DNA of 64,000 bases from Streptomyces glomeratus (lineage in GTDB: Bacteria > Actinomycetota > Actinomycetes > Streptomycetales > Streptomycetaceae): positions 1 through 64,000 of the forward strand of contig NZ_JAKEEB010000015.1 of assembly GCF_021462825.1 (NCBI RefSeq), written 5' to 3'. Below are positions 26,256-35,779 of this stretch, piece by piece. Under the pieces are notes generated by a model that ran no database searches, was not told where the DNA came from, and was given only the letters and a program-made list of their open reading frames with translations. The first letter of the stretch is position 1. Every line of letters begins with the position of its first letter. A program made the translations under genes and the position numbers.

Positions 26256-26909
26256 GTGAGAGATCCGCGCCAATCGCTCGCCGAGACCCTCCGTCACATC
26301 GACTTCCTTCTGGGCGACGGACAGAGCCGTGACGACGTCCTCGACGTGCAGGAGCTGTCCGTCACCAGCGGTGTCCCGCAGGACGTCGTGGAGATGCTTC
26401 TGAACGGCCGGCAGGCCCCCGCCGAGGACATCACCGCCCGGATCATCCGCCGCATCACTCATCTGCGGGAGACACGACGGCGGCCCGACGGGTCACGGCA
26501 CTCCTACGACGAGATCGCCTCCTCGTTCGGAGCCACCCGGGCATCCCTGTCCAACCTCGTCAACGGCCGCAGGAGGCCGCGGAGCAACCCCCATCCGACG
26601 GGGGAGACGGGTCAGCGTCAGACCCGCTCGGGTGGCCCCTTGGCCTCCACCCAGGCGGGCGTCGAGCGCTTCTTCTTCGGCGAGCCCAACGGATGGCTCA
26701 GTGCCGAGCCGGAGTCCGCACTCAACGAGGCGCTCCAGCCCGTCCTGGCCGGGCTGCGCACGGCGGCCGGTCCGGACTCCTACAGCGGCAGCCGCGCCCC
26801 GGCGCTCCGAACGGCCGCGACCTTGCCGGACGACGAGTGGGAACTGGTCGAGCGTTTCATCAACACCCTGGTGCGTCAGGTCCGCGAAGAGCGCGATCAG
26901 GGAAGCTGA
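26256..26909 (+). CDS. XRE-type helix-turn-helix regulator
   Basis: A 217-residue DNA-binding protein. The N-terminal part (about 1-110) has two helix-turn-helix-like segments; the second, HSYDEIASSFGATRASLSNLVNGRR, is the clearer. A C-terminal region of about 80 residues ends with a charged helix. This type of regulator commonly sits just upstream of MAB_1171c-family membrane proteins, as here (118 bp gap). It probably controls that gene. Start GTG at 26256, downstream of GAGGAGATG. Confidence 0.8.
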   Translation: MRDPRQSLAETLRHIDFLLGDGQSRDDVLDVQELSVTSGVPQDVVEMLLNGRQAPAEDITARIIRRITHLRETRRRPDGSRHSYDEIASSFGATRASLSNLVNGRRRPRSNPHPTGETGQRQTRSGGPLASTQAGVERFFFGEPNGWLSAEPESALNEALQPVLAGLRTAAGPDSYSGSRAPALRTAATLPDDEWELVERFINTLVRQVREERDQGS

Positions 26910-27027
26910 CTCCGGCGCCTCGCCCAGTTGTGGAGGCTTTGCGCCATGGGCGCATCGGCACGCCCGGCCGCGATAGCCTGCCGCAGCGACTGCGCTCAGC
27001 AAGTACCCCGGAGGCCGTGCCCATCCC

Positions 27028-28266
27028 ATGAACGGCGACTTGTCCTCTATGGACGGCGACTTGCCCTTCTACGTCTCCGGCGGACTGGTACTCCTGGCCT
27101 GTCTGCTGAAGTTGCCCGTCCTCATCCGCGCCCGGGGCCGGGACTGGCTTCTCTCCTCCATCTGCGCCCTGCTCTTCCTCGGCGCGGGGGTCCTGTTCAC
27201 CACCGCCCAGAGCACGATCGTCCTCGTCAACCGTGGCACCGGAGTGCCCAACATCGCCGCTCCTGTCGTCTACATGCTGCTGGTCGCCTTCTCGGGCGCC
27301 TCGATCGTGCTCGTCCTCAACTGGCGCGGTGGCACCGACACGGCCCAGCCCCGGCACCTCTCCCGCATCACCATCGCCGCCTACGGCACGGTGGTCGTCC
27401 TGATCGCGGTCCTCTTCGCACTGGGCGACGCGCCGGTCGAGCAACGGACCCGGTTCGATCTCTACTACGCCACCACACCCTTCATCAGGGAGATGATCCT
27501 TCTCTATCTCACCGCGCACGCCGTCGCCTCCCTGACCGTCGGCCATCTGTGCCGACGGTGGTCACGCGAGGTGCACGGCACACTGCGCACCGGCCTGCGC
27601 GTGCTGGCGACCGCCTACCTGATGCACTTCGTCGGCTACGACACCATGACGGCCGCGGCGGTCGTCGGCCGCTGGACGGGCCACACATGGGACGTCCTCA
27701 TCACGATCGCCCGCACGGTGATCGCGCCCAGTGCGATCCTGGGTGCGGCCGGTTTCGTCCTCCCCCTGGTCGGCCGGAGCACCGCCGTCCGCTACTGGCA
27801 GCTGGCACCGCTGGCCCGCACGGTGCGCCCCGTGCGAGGCGTACCAGGGCCCAAGCCCCCGCCTCTGCCCTGGTGGAAGCCCAGCGTCCATCTGCGCCTG
27901 ACCCGACGGCAGACGTATATCTCCGACCGCATCCTGGCCTGCCGTGACCACCTCGACCCGCGGATCCGGGACGAGGCGCACAGGCTCGCACTGTCCGGCA
28001 ACGCCACCGGCGAGGAAGCGGCGGCCATAGCCGAGGCCGCGTTGATCGTCGTGGCCGTCGAGTGCCACTCCGCCGGCGACGGCCAGGGCCTGACAGCCCG
28101 GCGCGCGGCGAACGGAGAGGACCGTACGGTCTCCAGCAGTGACCTGGTCGACATCGCCCGGGCTCTGCGCTCCCGTATCGTCAAGGACGTTCGCATCCGC
28201 ACCCGAAACGAGCGCCGGCGCACCCCCCACAGCCCGCCGACGCTCCGCCACCAGCCCCCCAGGTGA
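27028..28266 (+). CDS. MAB_1171c-family putative transporter
   Basis: A 412-residue membrane protein with seven predicted helices in residues 10-255. A cytosolic C-terminal half of about 150 residues follows, with the family-type segment RQTYISDRILACRDHLDPRIRDEA. Named a putative transporter in databases, but no substrate is known. It pairs with the XRE gene upstream and faces the FAD monooxygenase downstream, an arrangement recurring in streptomycetes. GGAGG lies about 12 bases before the ATG. Confidence 0.8.
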   Translation: MNGDLSSMDGDLPFYVSGGLVLLACLLKLPVLIRARGRDWLLSSICALLFLGAGVLFTTAQSTIVLVNRGTGVPNIAAPVVYMLLVAFSGASIVLVLNWRGGTDTAQPRHLSRITIAAYGTVVVLIAVLFALGDAPVEQRTRFDLYYATTPFIREMILLYLTAHAVASLTVGHLCRRWSREVHGTLRTGLRVLATAYLMHFVGYDTMTAAAVVGRWTGHTWDVLITIARTVIAPSAILGAAGFVLPLVGRSTAVRYWQLAPLARTVRPVRGVPGPKPPPLPWWKPSVHLRLTRRQTYISDRILACRDHLDPRIRDEAHRLALSGNATGEEAAAIAEAALIVVAVECHSAGDGQGLTARRAANGEDRTVSSSDLVDIARALRSRIVKDVRIRTRNERRRTPHSPPTLRHQPPR

Positions 28267-28286
28267 CCGGAGGGTTCCGCCTCCGG
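28267..28286 (+). terminator. weak hairpin terminator
   Basis: CCGGAGG (28267-28273) pairs with CCTCCGG (28280-28286) directly after the MAB_1171c stop codon. Short stem, no T run. Nothing coding was seen between here and 28542. Confidence 0.45.
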
Positions 28287-28542
28287 ATCCCCCAGCAGGG
28301 CCTTTGTCAGCGAGATCGCCCGGCACCGGGCATCGCGGAGGTGGCCGCAGGACGCCGGTAGGGTGGCGGCCGGTGACGCTGTCGGACGGCGGACGCAGCG
28401 CGACCCGCCGGTCGAGGCTGCCGGCGTTCCCGGTCACGCAGGGGCAACACGCGTTCTGCAACGCCTTGTCCGGCCGCGAGGGGCCGGCGCCCGCCCCCGC
28501 ATCGACGAGGTGGGCTTCCGCATCGCACGCTCCACATCGCCG

Positions 28543-29955
28543 TCATGGCCGTGACGGAGACCCGACGCGGTCGAGGCCGTGCAGGATGGCCCGCTCGGCC
28601 TCCGTCAGGGGCGGTCCGGCCAGCGGAGGCAGGACAGGACCGCCCAGAGTGGCGAGCAACAGCGAGGGACGCAGCAGACGGCTTCCGTCCTTCTGCAACG
28701 TGGTGACGTCGCACATGGCGGTGGACACCCGGTAGGAGCCGGCGGCCACTCTTGTCATGCGCCGGACGTAGCGAGTGAGGACGTGGTCGGCGAGCGTGGG
28801 CCTGTCGGCGAGTACCCCGGGGAACCACCGGTCCTGCGAACTGCTCAGCGACCATGCCGCCTCGACCGCCTCGGCGGCGGCTCGCTGGACCCGGCGGGCC
28901 AGGCCCGGCGCGGCCGTATCGGATCCGCCGAGTTCCCGGCGCAGAGCCTGGGCGCCCAGCGCCGCCACCGACATGCCCTGCCCGTAGACCGGGTTGAACG
29001 CAGCGGTGGCGTCGCCCAGCACCACGAAGCCCTCGGGCCAGGTGACGGCACTCTCGAAGTAGCGGCGGACATTGCGGGTGCTGCGGCTGAGCGCCACGTC
29101 GGACAGCGGCTCGGCACCGGAGATGAGCCGGCCCACCAGAGGGTGACGGAGGCCCAGGGCGAAGCGGAGGAAGGCGGCGGGGTCCCCGGTCGGCTCGCCG
29201 CCGCGGGTTCCGCTCAGACTGGCCAGCCAACGCCCGCCCTCGATGGGGACAAGGGCCGCGGCCCGGCCGGGCATTGCGTCCATGGGGTCCGGCTGCACCA
29301 GGACCAGGGGAAAGCCCTCCGCGCCCTCAGGCATCCGGTAGACGCGGCTCGCGTAGACGACCCCCGAGTCGACGACCGCCTCACGGATCCCCGTGATGCC
29401 GAGCGCGGCGAGCCACTGCACGGCACGCGACCCTCGCCCGCCGGCGTCGACGACCAGATCTGCGCGCAGGTCCTCCTCGGCACCCTGCGCGTCGGCGATG
29501 CGGACGCCCGTGACACGATCCGCCGATCCCAGCAGTGCGATGGCCCGCGCATGGCGCAGTCCGGTGCGGGGACGGCCGAGGACCGCCTCGCGCAGGGTCG
29601 CGTCCAGTAAGTCCCTGCTGCATGTGAGCAGGGGGTGGCTGTGGTGACGCCAGCGCCGGAACCATCCCTGCGGACCCAGCATCACCGCACCGGACGTCAG
29701 CGATATCTCGCGGCCGCCCGCGGCGAGCACCCGCTGCCGCAGTCCCAGTCCGGGCAGCAGGGCCTCGATCGCGTTCAGCCCGCTGGTCAGCAGGATGTGG
29801 GCGTGCCGACCCTGTGGTAAGCCCTTGCGCGGAGCAGGCCCGTCCGGCAGCACATCGCGCTCGAGCACGGTCACCTCATCGACGAGGTCGGACAAGGCCG
29901 CGGCGGCCAGCAGCCCGGCCACGCTCGCACCGACGACGATTGCTCTGCGCGACAT
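28543..29955 (-). CDS. FAD-dependent monooxygenase/oxidoreductase
   Basis: A 470-residue flavoprotein of the geranylgeranyl-reductase / p-hydroxybenzoate hydroxylase-like fold. The N-terminal Rossmann motif VVGASVAGLLAAAAL binds the ADP part of FAD. VLGDATAAFNPVYGQGMSVAALGA is the second FAD motif (GD). The C-terminal 90 residues are helical. Such proteins hydroxylate or reduce hydrophobic substrates; nothing closer can be said. It converges on the XRE/MAB_1171c pair, with which this type of protein is often found. ATG at 29955. Confidence 0.85.
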   Translation of the reverse strand: MSRRAIVVGASVAGLLAAAALSDLVDEVTVLERDVLPDGPAPRKGLPQGRHAHILLTSGLNAIEALLPGLGLRQRVLAAGGREISLTSGAVMLGPQGWFRRWRHHSHPLLTCSRDLLDATLREAVLGRPRTGLRHARAIALLGSADRVTGVRIADAQGAEEDLRADLVVDAGGRGSRAVQWLAALGITGIREAVVDSGVVYASRVYRMPEGAEGFPLVLVQPDPMDAMPGRAAALVPIEGGRWLASLSGTRGGEPTGDPAAFLRFALGLRHPLVGRLISGAEPLSDVALSRSTRNVRRYFESAVTWPEGFVVLGDATAAFNPVYGQGMSVAALGAQALRRELGGSDTAAPGLARRVQRAAAEAVEAAWSLSSSQDRWFPGVLADRPTLADHVLTRYVRRMTRVAAGSYRVSTAMCDVTTLQKDGSRLLRPSLLLATLGGPVLPPLAGPPLTEAERAILHGLDRVGSPSRP

Positions 29956-30050
29956 CAGTCCCCCCGATCGCAGGCCCAGGTGACCTCACCGTACCGCCGG
30001 CCGTGCGCCCGACACAGGAGATCGGCCCCGAGCCGACGTACCGGAACCCG

Positions 30051-30950
30051 TCATTCCTCGCCCAGCACCGCCCGGATCACATGACGGGCGTTGCGCGCCA
30101 TCGCCCGGTTCGTCGTGCGGTAATACGGCAGCGCGATCAGCGCCTGCGAGAGGGTCCGCCCCCGGCCGCGGATCCAGGCCGCGTCGTCCACGTCGAGCGC
30201 CTCGCGGAACACCTCCCGCGCATCGGCAGGCAGCAGATTCCATGCCGGGAACAGATCACAGGCCGGATCGCCCACCCCCATACACCCGAAGTCGACGACC
30301 GAGGTCAGCCTGCCTCCCTCCACCAGCAGATTGCCCGGCATCAGATCGCCATGCAGCCACACCGGCGGCCCGTCCCAGTCCGGTGCCCGCAGGGCCTCCT
30401 CCCATGCGGCGGCCGCGACATCGCAGTCGACTCCCTCCTGCGGGATCCCACGCAGCTCCTCGATCGCCGCCCGGGTCGCCGCGTCGAGCGAGACGACCGG
30501 CCCTCCCCGGTAGGCGGCCGGTGCCCCGTGGAAGGTGATACTTCGCATCGCCGCCACGAACTCTGCCAGATCCTTGGCGAGCAGCAGGGGTTCGCTCAGC
30601 TCCTCCGGCTCGGGGTTCTCCCCGGCCAGCCACCGGTGCACCGACCACGGCCACGGATACCCTTCGGCGGGCTCCCCGGCGCCCAGCACCTCGGGGATGG
30701 GGGTGGGCAGCAGGGGTGCGAGGCGGGGCAGCCATTCCCGCTCCGTCGCCACGTCCTCGGCGCCGCCCTCGATCAGCGGCAGCCGTACGGACATGGCGTC
30801 GCCAAGCCGGTACACGGCGTTGACGGTGCCGCCCGACGGAAACCGCTCCACCGGAAGCCCGGCCCACTGCGGGAACTGCCCGGCGACCAGCCGCCGTACG
30901 AGGTCGTCGTCGACGTGGAGCGGGCCGGGATGCCACTGCCCTGTGCTCAT
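30051..30950 (-). CDS. aminoglycoside phosphotransferase-family kinase
   Basis: A 299-residue small-molecule kinase with the APH fold. H200-G-D202-LMPGN207 is the catalytic loop and VD220FGCMGVGDPACDL the metal-binding DFG-like motif. The N-lobe begins with a Gly/Val-rich strand (FPSGGTVNAVYRLG). Substrates of this group include macrolides, aminoglycosides and homoserine-like metabolites; sequence alone does not decide. The start at 30950 is preferred to 31013 because the shorter form begins where the family usually does. Confidence 0.8.
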   Translation of the reverse strand: MSTGQWHPGPLHVDDDLVRRLVAGQFPQWAGLPVERFPSGGTVNAVYRLGDAMSVRLPLIEGGAEDVATEREWLPRLAPLLPTPIPEVLGAGEPAEGYPWPWSVHRWLAGENPEPEELSEPLLLAKDLAEFVAAMRSITFHGAPAAYRGGPVVSLDAATRAAIEELRGIPQEGVDCDVAAAAWEEALRAPDWDGPPVWLHGDLMPGNLLVEGGRLTSVVDFGCMGVGDPACDLFPAWNLLPADAREVFREALDVDDAAWIRGRGRTLSQALIALPYYRTTNRAMARNARHVIRAVLGEE

Positions 30951-31066
30951 GGGGCGCCATCCGATCGCCGGACGGGGGTGGGCGTCAACCGCTTTTCGGA
31001 ACGCGCCGCCCACGCAAGCCTTGGCCCACCCGTGCCCGTGTCACCGGCACGCCCCCGCCGTGCGGC

Positions 31067-31516
31067 TCAGCCCTTCCCGCGGCGGCTCGCCAGCCACAGG
31101 GCGGTGCCGCCCGCGGCCACGAGCAGCAGCAGGGCCCCGTTGCCACGCGCCGCCCGCACTCCCTCTGCGGCCTTCTGCCGTACCGGCTCGGGCGCCTTCT
31201 CCTGCCACAGCCTGCCGGCCTCCGCGGCCGTCGCCCGTGCCTGCCCGGCAGCCTGGGCGGCACCGTCCTTGACCGGCTCGGGCAGCCTGTCCTGCACCTG
31301 GTGCGCGACGGCGGCGACCTTGGCCCTCACCTTCACGGCGTTGGCCATCGCCTGCTCCTTCACCTCGGCCGCCTTCTCCTGGGCGCGGGCCTTCACGGCG
31401 GTCTTGGCCGCCAGGGCCTGGACCGTCTGCCCGAGTTCGTGACGCGTCTGCTCGACCTGTTCGCGCAGTTCCTGCGGGCTGGAGGCGGTCGGTTCGTCGT
31501 GGGGCGGCTGCGTCAT
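31067..31516 (-). CDS. DUF3618-type protein with C-terminal membrane helix
   Basis: A 149-residue protein. Residues 12-40 (SPQELREQVEQTRHELGQTV) are the DUF3618 signature. A long Ala/Lys/Glu helix that may be coiled coil follows, then a single membrane segment (ALLLLVAAGGTALWLA) and a basic tail. In actinomycetes this family follows a holin-like DUF1469 gene, exactly as here. The ATG at 31516 overlaps the stop of that gene (ATGA). Envelope or stress role presumed. Confidence 0.8.
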   Translation of the reverse strand: MTQPPHDEPTASSPQELREQVEQTRHELGQTVQALAAKTAVKARAQEKAAEVKEQAMANAVKVRAKVAAVAHQVQDRLPEPVKDGAAQAAGQARATAAEAGRLWQEKAPEPVRQKAAEGVRAARGNGALLLLVAAGGTALWLASRRGKG

Positions 31517-31950
31517 CGGTGTGCACTCTCCTTGATCTCGGCCAGATCGGCCTTGACGTTCTCGATCGTCTGCTCGGGCGCCGGTGGTGCGGCCCGGCCG
31601 ACCTGCCTCTTTCCGTTCATGGCCAGCACCGCGGCGACCACGCCCAGCACCGCGGTGACGATCAGCGCCGCGGCCCATACCGGCAGCGGCACCGCCAGAG
31701 CGGCGACGGCGGTCGCTACCAGGGCTTCGAGGGCCAGAAAGCCGGCGACCCCGGCGCCGCCGAACAGCCCGCCCCCCTTGCCGTAGCGCTTGCCCTTCTC
31801 CGTCATCTCCGCCTGCGCCAGCCTCAGTTCGCCGCGCACCAGCTCCGTCAGCTGCTGCGACGCCTGCTGCACCAGCCTGCCCACCGGCTCCGCCCCGGAG
31901 CCGTGCGTATCCCCGGCGGACCCGGCATGGTGCGGCTGTGGGCTCGACAC
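31513..31950 (-). CDS. phage holin-like / DUF1469 membrane protein
   Basis: A 145-residue protein of the actinobacterial holin_3_6 (DUF1469) family. It has an N-terminal amphipathic region (ELVRGELRLAQAEMTEKGKRYGKG) followed by two hydrophobic helices (residues 60-82 and 87-108). Despite the name it is a chromosomal envelope protein in streptomycetes, with no phage genes nearby. GTG 31950 is chosen over GTG 31959, because GGGAG lies nine bases upstream of the former and abuts the latter. Translationally coupled to the DUF3618 gene. Confidence 0.75.
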   Translation of the reverse strand: MSSPQPHHAGSAGDTHGSGAEPVGRLVQQASQQLTELVRGELRLAQAEMTEKGKRYGKGGGLFGGAGVAGFLALEALVATAVAALAVPLPVWAAALIVTAVLGVVAAVLAMNGKRQVGRAAPPAPEQTIENVKADLAEIKESAHR

Positions 31951-32417
31951 GGCGATCACCTCCCGTCTGTCTCGTTCCTGCCGACCGCCCATGTCGTCGG
32001 CGCTCGTGAGAGCGCTGGTACCCCGAAGACCGCGGTTCAGGGCGGGCGACCCGATTCCGTGTGAGGGATGCACGGGACGAGGTGATGCCGAAGGAGCGGG
32101 CGGTGGTGGGGCCCTCGGCTCCGGATGAGGCCCCTCGGCAGCCTTCGCGAGCATGCTCCGGGCCGGCACGACGCACGGCGGCCGGCTCCCGGGACCCGGT
32201 GAGTCGGCCGCCGTGCGGGTCCCTGCTCACCGGTGACGGGGCGGGGCGCTCCACCTGCTTCCAGCATGCGCGGGGCATCAGGCGACGGCGACCGGGATGC
32301 CGCCGTCCCGGTGAGCTCCCGCCGGCCGCGCTCACAGGACCTTCACACCGTCGGGCCGATGACCGAGGCGGTGGCGGGCACCCGGCGAAGTGTCATCGCC
32401 CGGGAGGTGCGTGCCTT
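31951..32417. other. 467-bp divergent intergenic region
   Basis: No supported gene. It contains a 13-bp-stem hairpin (CGCACGGCGGCCG at 32172-32184 with 32205-32217) and a CGGGAGG ribosome site at 32401 for the next gene. The promoters for the two flanking divergent genes must lie here. Confidence 0.5.
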
Positions 32418-32675
32418 GTGATCGCGGTTGCTGTTCTGCTGCTGCCCGTGCTGGGGCTTGTGTTGTTCGCGATGGACCGCTTCGAGGACCGGCTGTTCGG
32501 CAGGCCGCCGGCCGCCCGCCATGCCCGCGGCCGACACCTGCGTCTGATCGGTGGGACCTCGGTCGAGGTCCGGCGTGCCGGCGAGCGCTCCGGCACCGGT
32601 CGTCCCGAGCCCGGGCGCTCCGCCGCCGGCCGTCGCGCCGCCGAGCCGCGCGAGCGGCACGCCGACGTGGCCTGA
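32418..32675 (+). CDS. small single-helix membrane protein
   Basis: An 85-residue protein. Residues 2-19 form one membrane helix (IAVAVLLLPVLGLVLFAM), followed by DRFEDRLF and a basic, Arg-rich tail. Short proteins with this helix-DRxEDRLF pattern are frequent in streptomycetes; no function is known. The GTG at 32418 has CGGGAGG nine bases upstream. Confidence 0.65.
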   Translation: MIAVAVLLLPVLGLVLFAMDRFEDRLFGRPPAARHARGRHLRLIGGTSVEVRRAGERSGTGRPEPGRSAAGRRAAEPRERHADVA

Positions 32676-32726
32676 CGGGAAGAGCGCGGCCGGGCGGCCG
32701 GTCACCACGGCGCTGTGCGCCGTGCG

Positions 32727-33179
32727 TCAACGGGGAGGCCTGGGCGGCCCCGCGGTGTGGTCCGGGTGGCCGTGCGTCCGGCGGGCTTCCTTCATCTCCG
32801 CCTCGTAGAGGTGATCCCGGCCCTCCGCCAGCTCCTCCACAGCGCGTCGCTCGAGGTCCTTGAACGGCTGGTAGTACGTGTGGTCGTAGGCCTCGACGAT
32901 CTGAAAGGTCCAGTGCCCCGGGATGACGTTGCGGCCCAGGATCTCCGTCCGCACCTCCTCGGCCCAGGCCACGTGGCCGGCCCTGCGCAACAGCTCCACC
33001 GCGCGGTCCAGCTCCAGGTCCGCGCTGCCGGTCAGCTGATGGAAGCTGTAGAGGTGACCTCTGGCCCGTTCGGTGGTCTCCAGCGCCTTCGAGAGCGAGC
33101 CTAGGGCCTCCACGGTAGCGTCGCTGACGCCCGGCGGGCGCCGATGGGCCGGATCCGGGCCGTCGTGGTGGGCATCCAT
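32727..33179 (-). CDS. hypothetical soluble protein, helical
   Basis: A 150-residue, His/Glu-rich protein without membrane segments. The conserved-looking core runs through ALETTERARGHLYSFHQLTG, GHVAWAEEVRTEILGRNVIPG and VEAYDHTYYQPFKDLERRAV. I recognise this only as a streptomycete hypothetical protein. ATG at 33179; the ribosome site is not obvious. Confidence 0.6.
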   Translation of the reverse strand: MDAHHDGPDPAHRRPPGVSDATVEALGSLSKALETTERARGHLYSFHQLTGSADLELDRAVELLRRAGHVAWAEEVRTEILGRNVIPGHWTFQIVEAYDHTYYQPFKDLERRAVEELAEGRDHLYEAEMKEARRTHGHPDHTAGPPRPPR

Positions 33180-33339
33180 GTCCTTGGCTGTCCCCCGTGC
33201 GGTGCGGTCCATACCCGCTGTGGTTCCGCTCCTGCCCGATGGGCGTAGCGACGCGCGCACTTCCACCCGGACGGCCATGGCCGGGTCCGGTGCGGGCCCT
33301 CGCCGTGACTTGTGCCGTCGCGCGGGTAGGGTCCGCCTC

Positions 33340-33552
33340 ATGAGAAGGAAGCAGACCGCGCCGGAGATGCCGGTGCCGGCGGTGGAGTTCCTGGCCTCTC
33401 AGGAGATCACCCAGACGCAGTGCCGCAAGTGCGGCAGCGAGGTTTCCGGGGTGAACGGCCGTTACGCCTGCGGAGTGTGCGGGTGGGTCAACCACTGGAG
33501 CGAGGGGCACAACGAGCTGCCGACCGCCGCGGACGACGACACCGCGGCCTGA
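33340..33552 (+). CDS. small zinc-ribbon protein
   Basis: A 70-residue protein with CRKCG...CGVCG, a four-cysteine zinc ribbon at residues 28-49, and an acidic C-terminus. It starts at ATG 33340 with a TAGGG site upstream. It is divergent from the 32727 gene and converges on helR. Function unknown; it may bind nucleic acid or act as a protein-interaction module. Confidence 0.65.
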   Translation: MRRKQTAPEMPVPAVEFLASQEITQTQCRKCGSEVSGVNGRYACGVCGWVNHWSEGHNELPTAADDDTAA

Positions 33553-33630
33553 GGCAGAGGCCTGAGGCAGTGACCGCCCTCCTCGGCCCCGCCGGGCCCC
33601 TCGGGGAACCCGGCTTCCGCGCGAGGTCCT

Positions 33631-35778
33631 CTACGAGCTCGTGAGGACGACGAGTTGCCGGGTCGCCCGGGTCATCGCGACATAGCGGTCGACGGCTCCT
33701 TCGATGCCCTCCCCGAACTCCGCCGGGTCGATCAGGACGACCAGGTCGAACTCCAGGCCCTTCGACAACTCCGGGGTAAGCGACCGGACGCGGGACGTCG
33801 CCCGGAACGTGGGGTCGCCGATGACACAGGCGACCCCCTCCGCATGTGCGGCGAGCCAGGTGCCGAGGATCGAGTCCAGGTCCGGCACGGACCCGTGGAC
33901 GACGGGGACGCCGTTGCTGCGGATGGAGGTCGGCACGTTGGCGTCCGGGAGCACGGCCCGGATGACCGGCTCTGCTTCCGTCATGATCTCCTCTGGCGTC
34001 CTGTAGTTGATGCTCAGGGAGGCCAGGTCGATCCGGTCCAGCCCGATCCGCCCGAGCCGTTCCTGCCACGACTCCGTGAATCCGCGCCTGGCCTGGGCAC
34101 GGTCCCCGACGATGGTGAAGCTCCGGGACGGGCACCGGAGCAGCAACATCTGCCACTCCGCGTCGGTCAGTTCCTGAGCCTCGTCCACGATGACGTGTGC
34201 GAACGGGCCGGCGAGCAGATCCGGTTCGGTGCCGGGCAGCGCGGTCTCGTCGACCAGGCTGTCCCGCAGGTCCCGTCCGCGCAGCATCGTCACCGCACCT
34301 TCACCGTCGTCATCGGCAGCGAGCACGTCGTCGATGACGACGGCCATGCGCTCGCGTTCGGCGGCGAGGGAGGCTTCGTGACGGCGTTTGCGCCGCGACG
34401 CCTCCGGGTCGCCGAGCCGCTGCCGTGCCGCATCCAGGAGCGGCAGGTCGGACACCGTCCAGGCCTGGGCGTCCGCGCGCTGAAGCCTTTGAACGTCGTC
34501 GGGGCCGAGCCAGGGAGCGCACATGCGCAGGTAGGCGGGTACCGACCACAGGTCTCCGACGACGTCGGCCGCTTCGAGCAGCGGCCAGGCGCGGTTGAAG
34601 GCCGTGAGCAGCTCCCGGTTCCGCGTCAGCGACGCGCGGAGCAGGTCGGCCGAGGCGTCGCCGTCGTGTCTGTCCACCAGGATCGTGAGCAGCTCCTCCC
34701 AGATCAGGTCGCGCGCCTCGTTGTGCGGAGTACCGGGCTCCGCTGCTTCGAACGCCACGGCCCAGTCGTCGGCGCTCAGCCGGCTGTCGGACCAGTGGGT
34801 GGTGACCGACATCCCCTCGGTGGGCGGCTCCTCGTAGAACCCGACGGCCGTCTCGACGGCCTTCACCAGGTTCGCGGACGACTTCAGGAGGGCCACCGCC
34901 GGGTCGGCCTCGATCCCCGCCGCCGCTCCCTCGGCGACGAGGTCCCGCAGGGTGCAGGTCTGCACGCCCTCCTCGCCGAGGCTGGGCAGGACGTCGGCGA
35001 CGTAGCTCAGATAGGGCTGGTGGGGACCGACGAACAGCACCCCGCCACGGCGGTGACCGAGGCGAGGGTCGGAGTGGAGGAGATAGGCGGCGCGGTGCAG
35101 AGCGACGACGGTCTTCCCCGTACCCGGACCGCCGTCGACGACGAGAGCACCGCGGGATCCGGCGCGGATGATGGCGTCCTGGTCGGCCTGGATGGTGCCG
35201 AGCACGTCTCGCATCCGTGGGGACCGGTTGCTGCCCAGGCCGGCGATGAAGGCGGACTGGTCGTCGAGTGCGGCGTGCCCCGCAAAGCCGTCGGAGGCGA
35301 ACACCTCGTCCCAGTAGTCGCTGATCCGGCCGCCGCTCCAGCGATACCTGCGGCGGCTTGCCAGACCCATCGGGTCGGCATGGGTGGCTCCGAAGAACGG
35401 CTCGGCCGCGGGGGAGCGCCAGTCGAGCAGCAGCCGGCGACCGGCGCTGTCCTTGAGGCCGAGCCGTCCGATGTACACGGGCTCGGGATCGTCCGCGCCG
35501 ACCATGCGTCCGAGGCAGAGGTCCAGACCGAAGCGACGCAGCGCGCGCAGGCGGGCGGTCAGCCGGTGGATCTCGAGGTCCCGGTCCATCGCCTGCCGGC
35601 CCACACCGCCGGGCGCCCTGCGCTCGGCGGCCAGGTGGTCGGACAGATCGGCGATCGACTGCTCGAGGCACTCCGCGATGGCCGCGAAGTGCTGCTCGTC
35701 GTCGGCGACCAACCTCGGGTCGGCCTTGAAGGAGAGGCGGTCGGGAAGATCGAAAGCGCTGGTGGTCAGGGAGGTCAC
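33631..35778 (-). CDS. helR: HelR-type RNA polymerase-recycling helicase-like ATPase
   Basis: A 715-residue UvrD/HelD-like protein. An N-terminal coiled region (residues 20-95, the arm that enters the RNAP secondary channel in HelD proteins) is followed by Walker A GGPGTGKT near residue 205. Walker B is HVIVDEAQELT. The motifs GDRAQ, NYRTPEE and TRATRQLVVL complete a superfamily 1 ATPase. HelR proteins displace rifamycin from RNA polymerase and confer tolerance. The gene starts (GTG 35778) one base after the stop of the glycosyltransferase gene and shares its rifamycin-associated element. This context strongly supports HelR over another UvrD-like helicase. Confidence 0.88.
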   Translation of the reverse strand: MTSLTTSAFDLPDRLSFKADPRLVADDEQHFAAIAECLEQSIADLSDHLAAERRAPGGVGRQAMDRDLEIHRLTARLRALRRFGLDLCLGRMVGADDPEPVYIGRLGLKDSAGRRLLLDWRSPAAEPFFGATHADPMGLASRRRYRWSGGRISDYWDEVFASDGFAGHAALDDQSAFIAGLGSNRSPRMRDVLGTIQADQDAIIRAGSRGALVVDGGPGTGKTVVALHRAAYLLHSDPRLGHRRGGVLFVGPHQPYLSYVADVLPSLGEEGVQTCTLRDLVAEGAAAGIEADPAVALLKSSANLVKAVETAVGFYEEPPTEGMSVTTHWSDSRLSADDWAVAFEAAEPGTPHNEARDLIWEELLTILVDRHDGDASADLLRASLTRNRELLTAFNRAWPLLEAADVVGDLWSVPAYLRMCAPWLGPDDVQRLQRADAQAWTVSDLPLLDAARQRLGDPEASRRKRRHEASLAAERERMAVVIDDVLAADDDGEGAVTMLRGRDLRDSLVDETALPGTEPDLLAGPFAHVIVDEAQELTDAEWQMLLLRCPSRSFTIVGDRAQARRGFTESWQERLGRIGLDRIDLASLSINYRTPEEIMTEAEPVIRAVLPDANVPTSIRSNGVPVVHGSVPDLDSILGTWLAAHAEGVACVIGDPTFRATSRVRSLTPELSKGLEFDLVVLIDPAEFGEGIEGAVDRYVAMTRATRQLVVLTSS

Positions 35779-35779
35779 C

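Noticed and set aside
31513..31950. Holin-like gene as a sign of a prophage
   Set aside because: The family is chromosomal in streptomycetes and no other phage gene is present.
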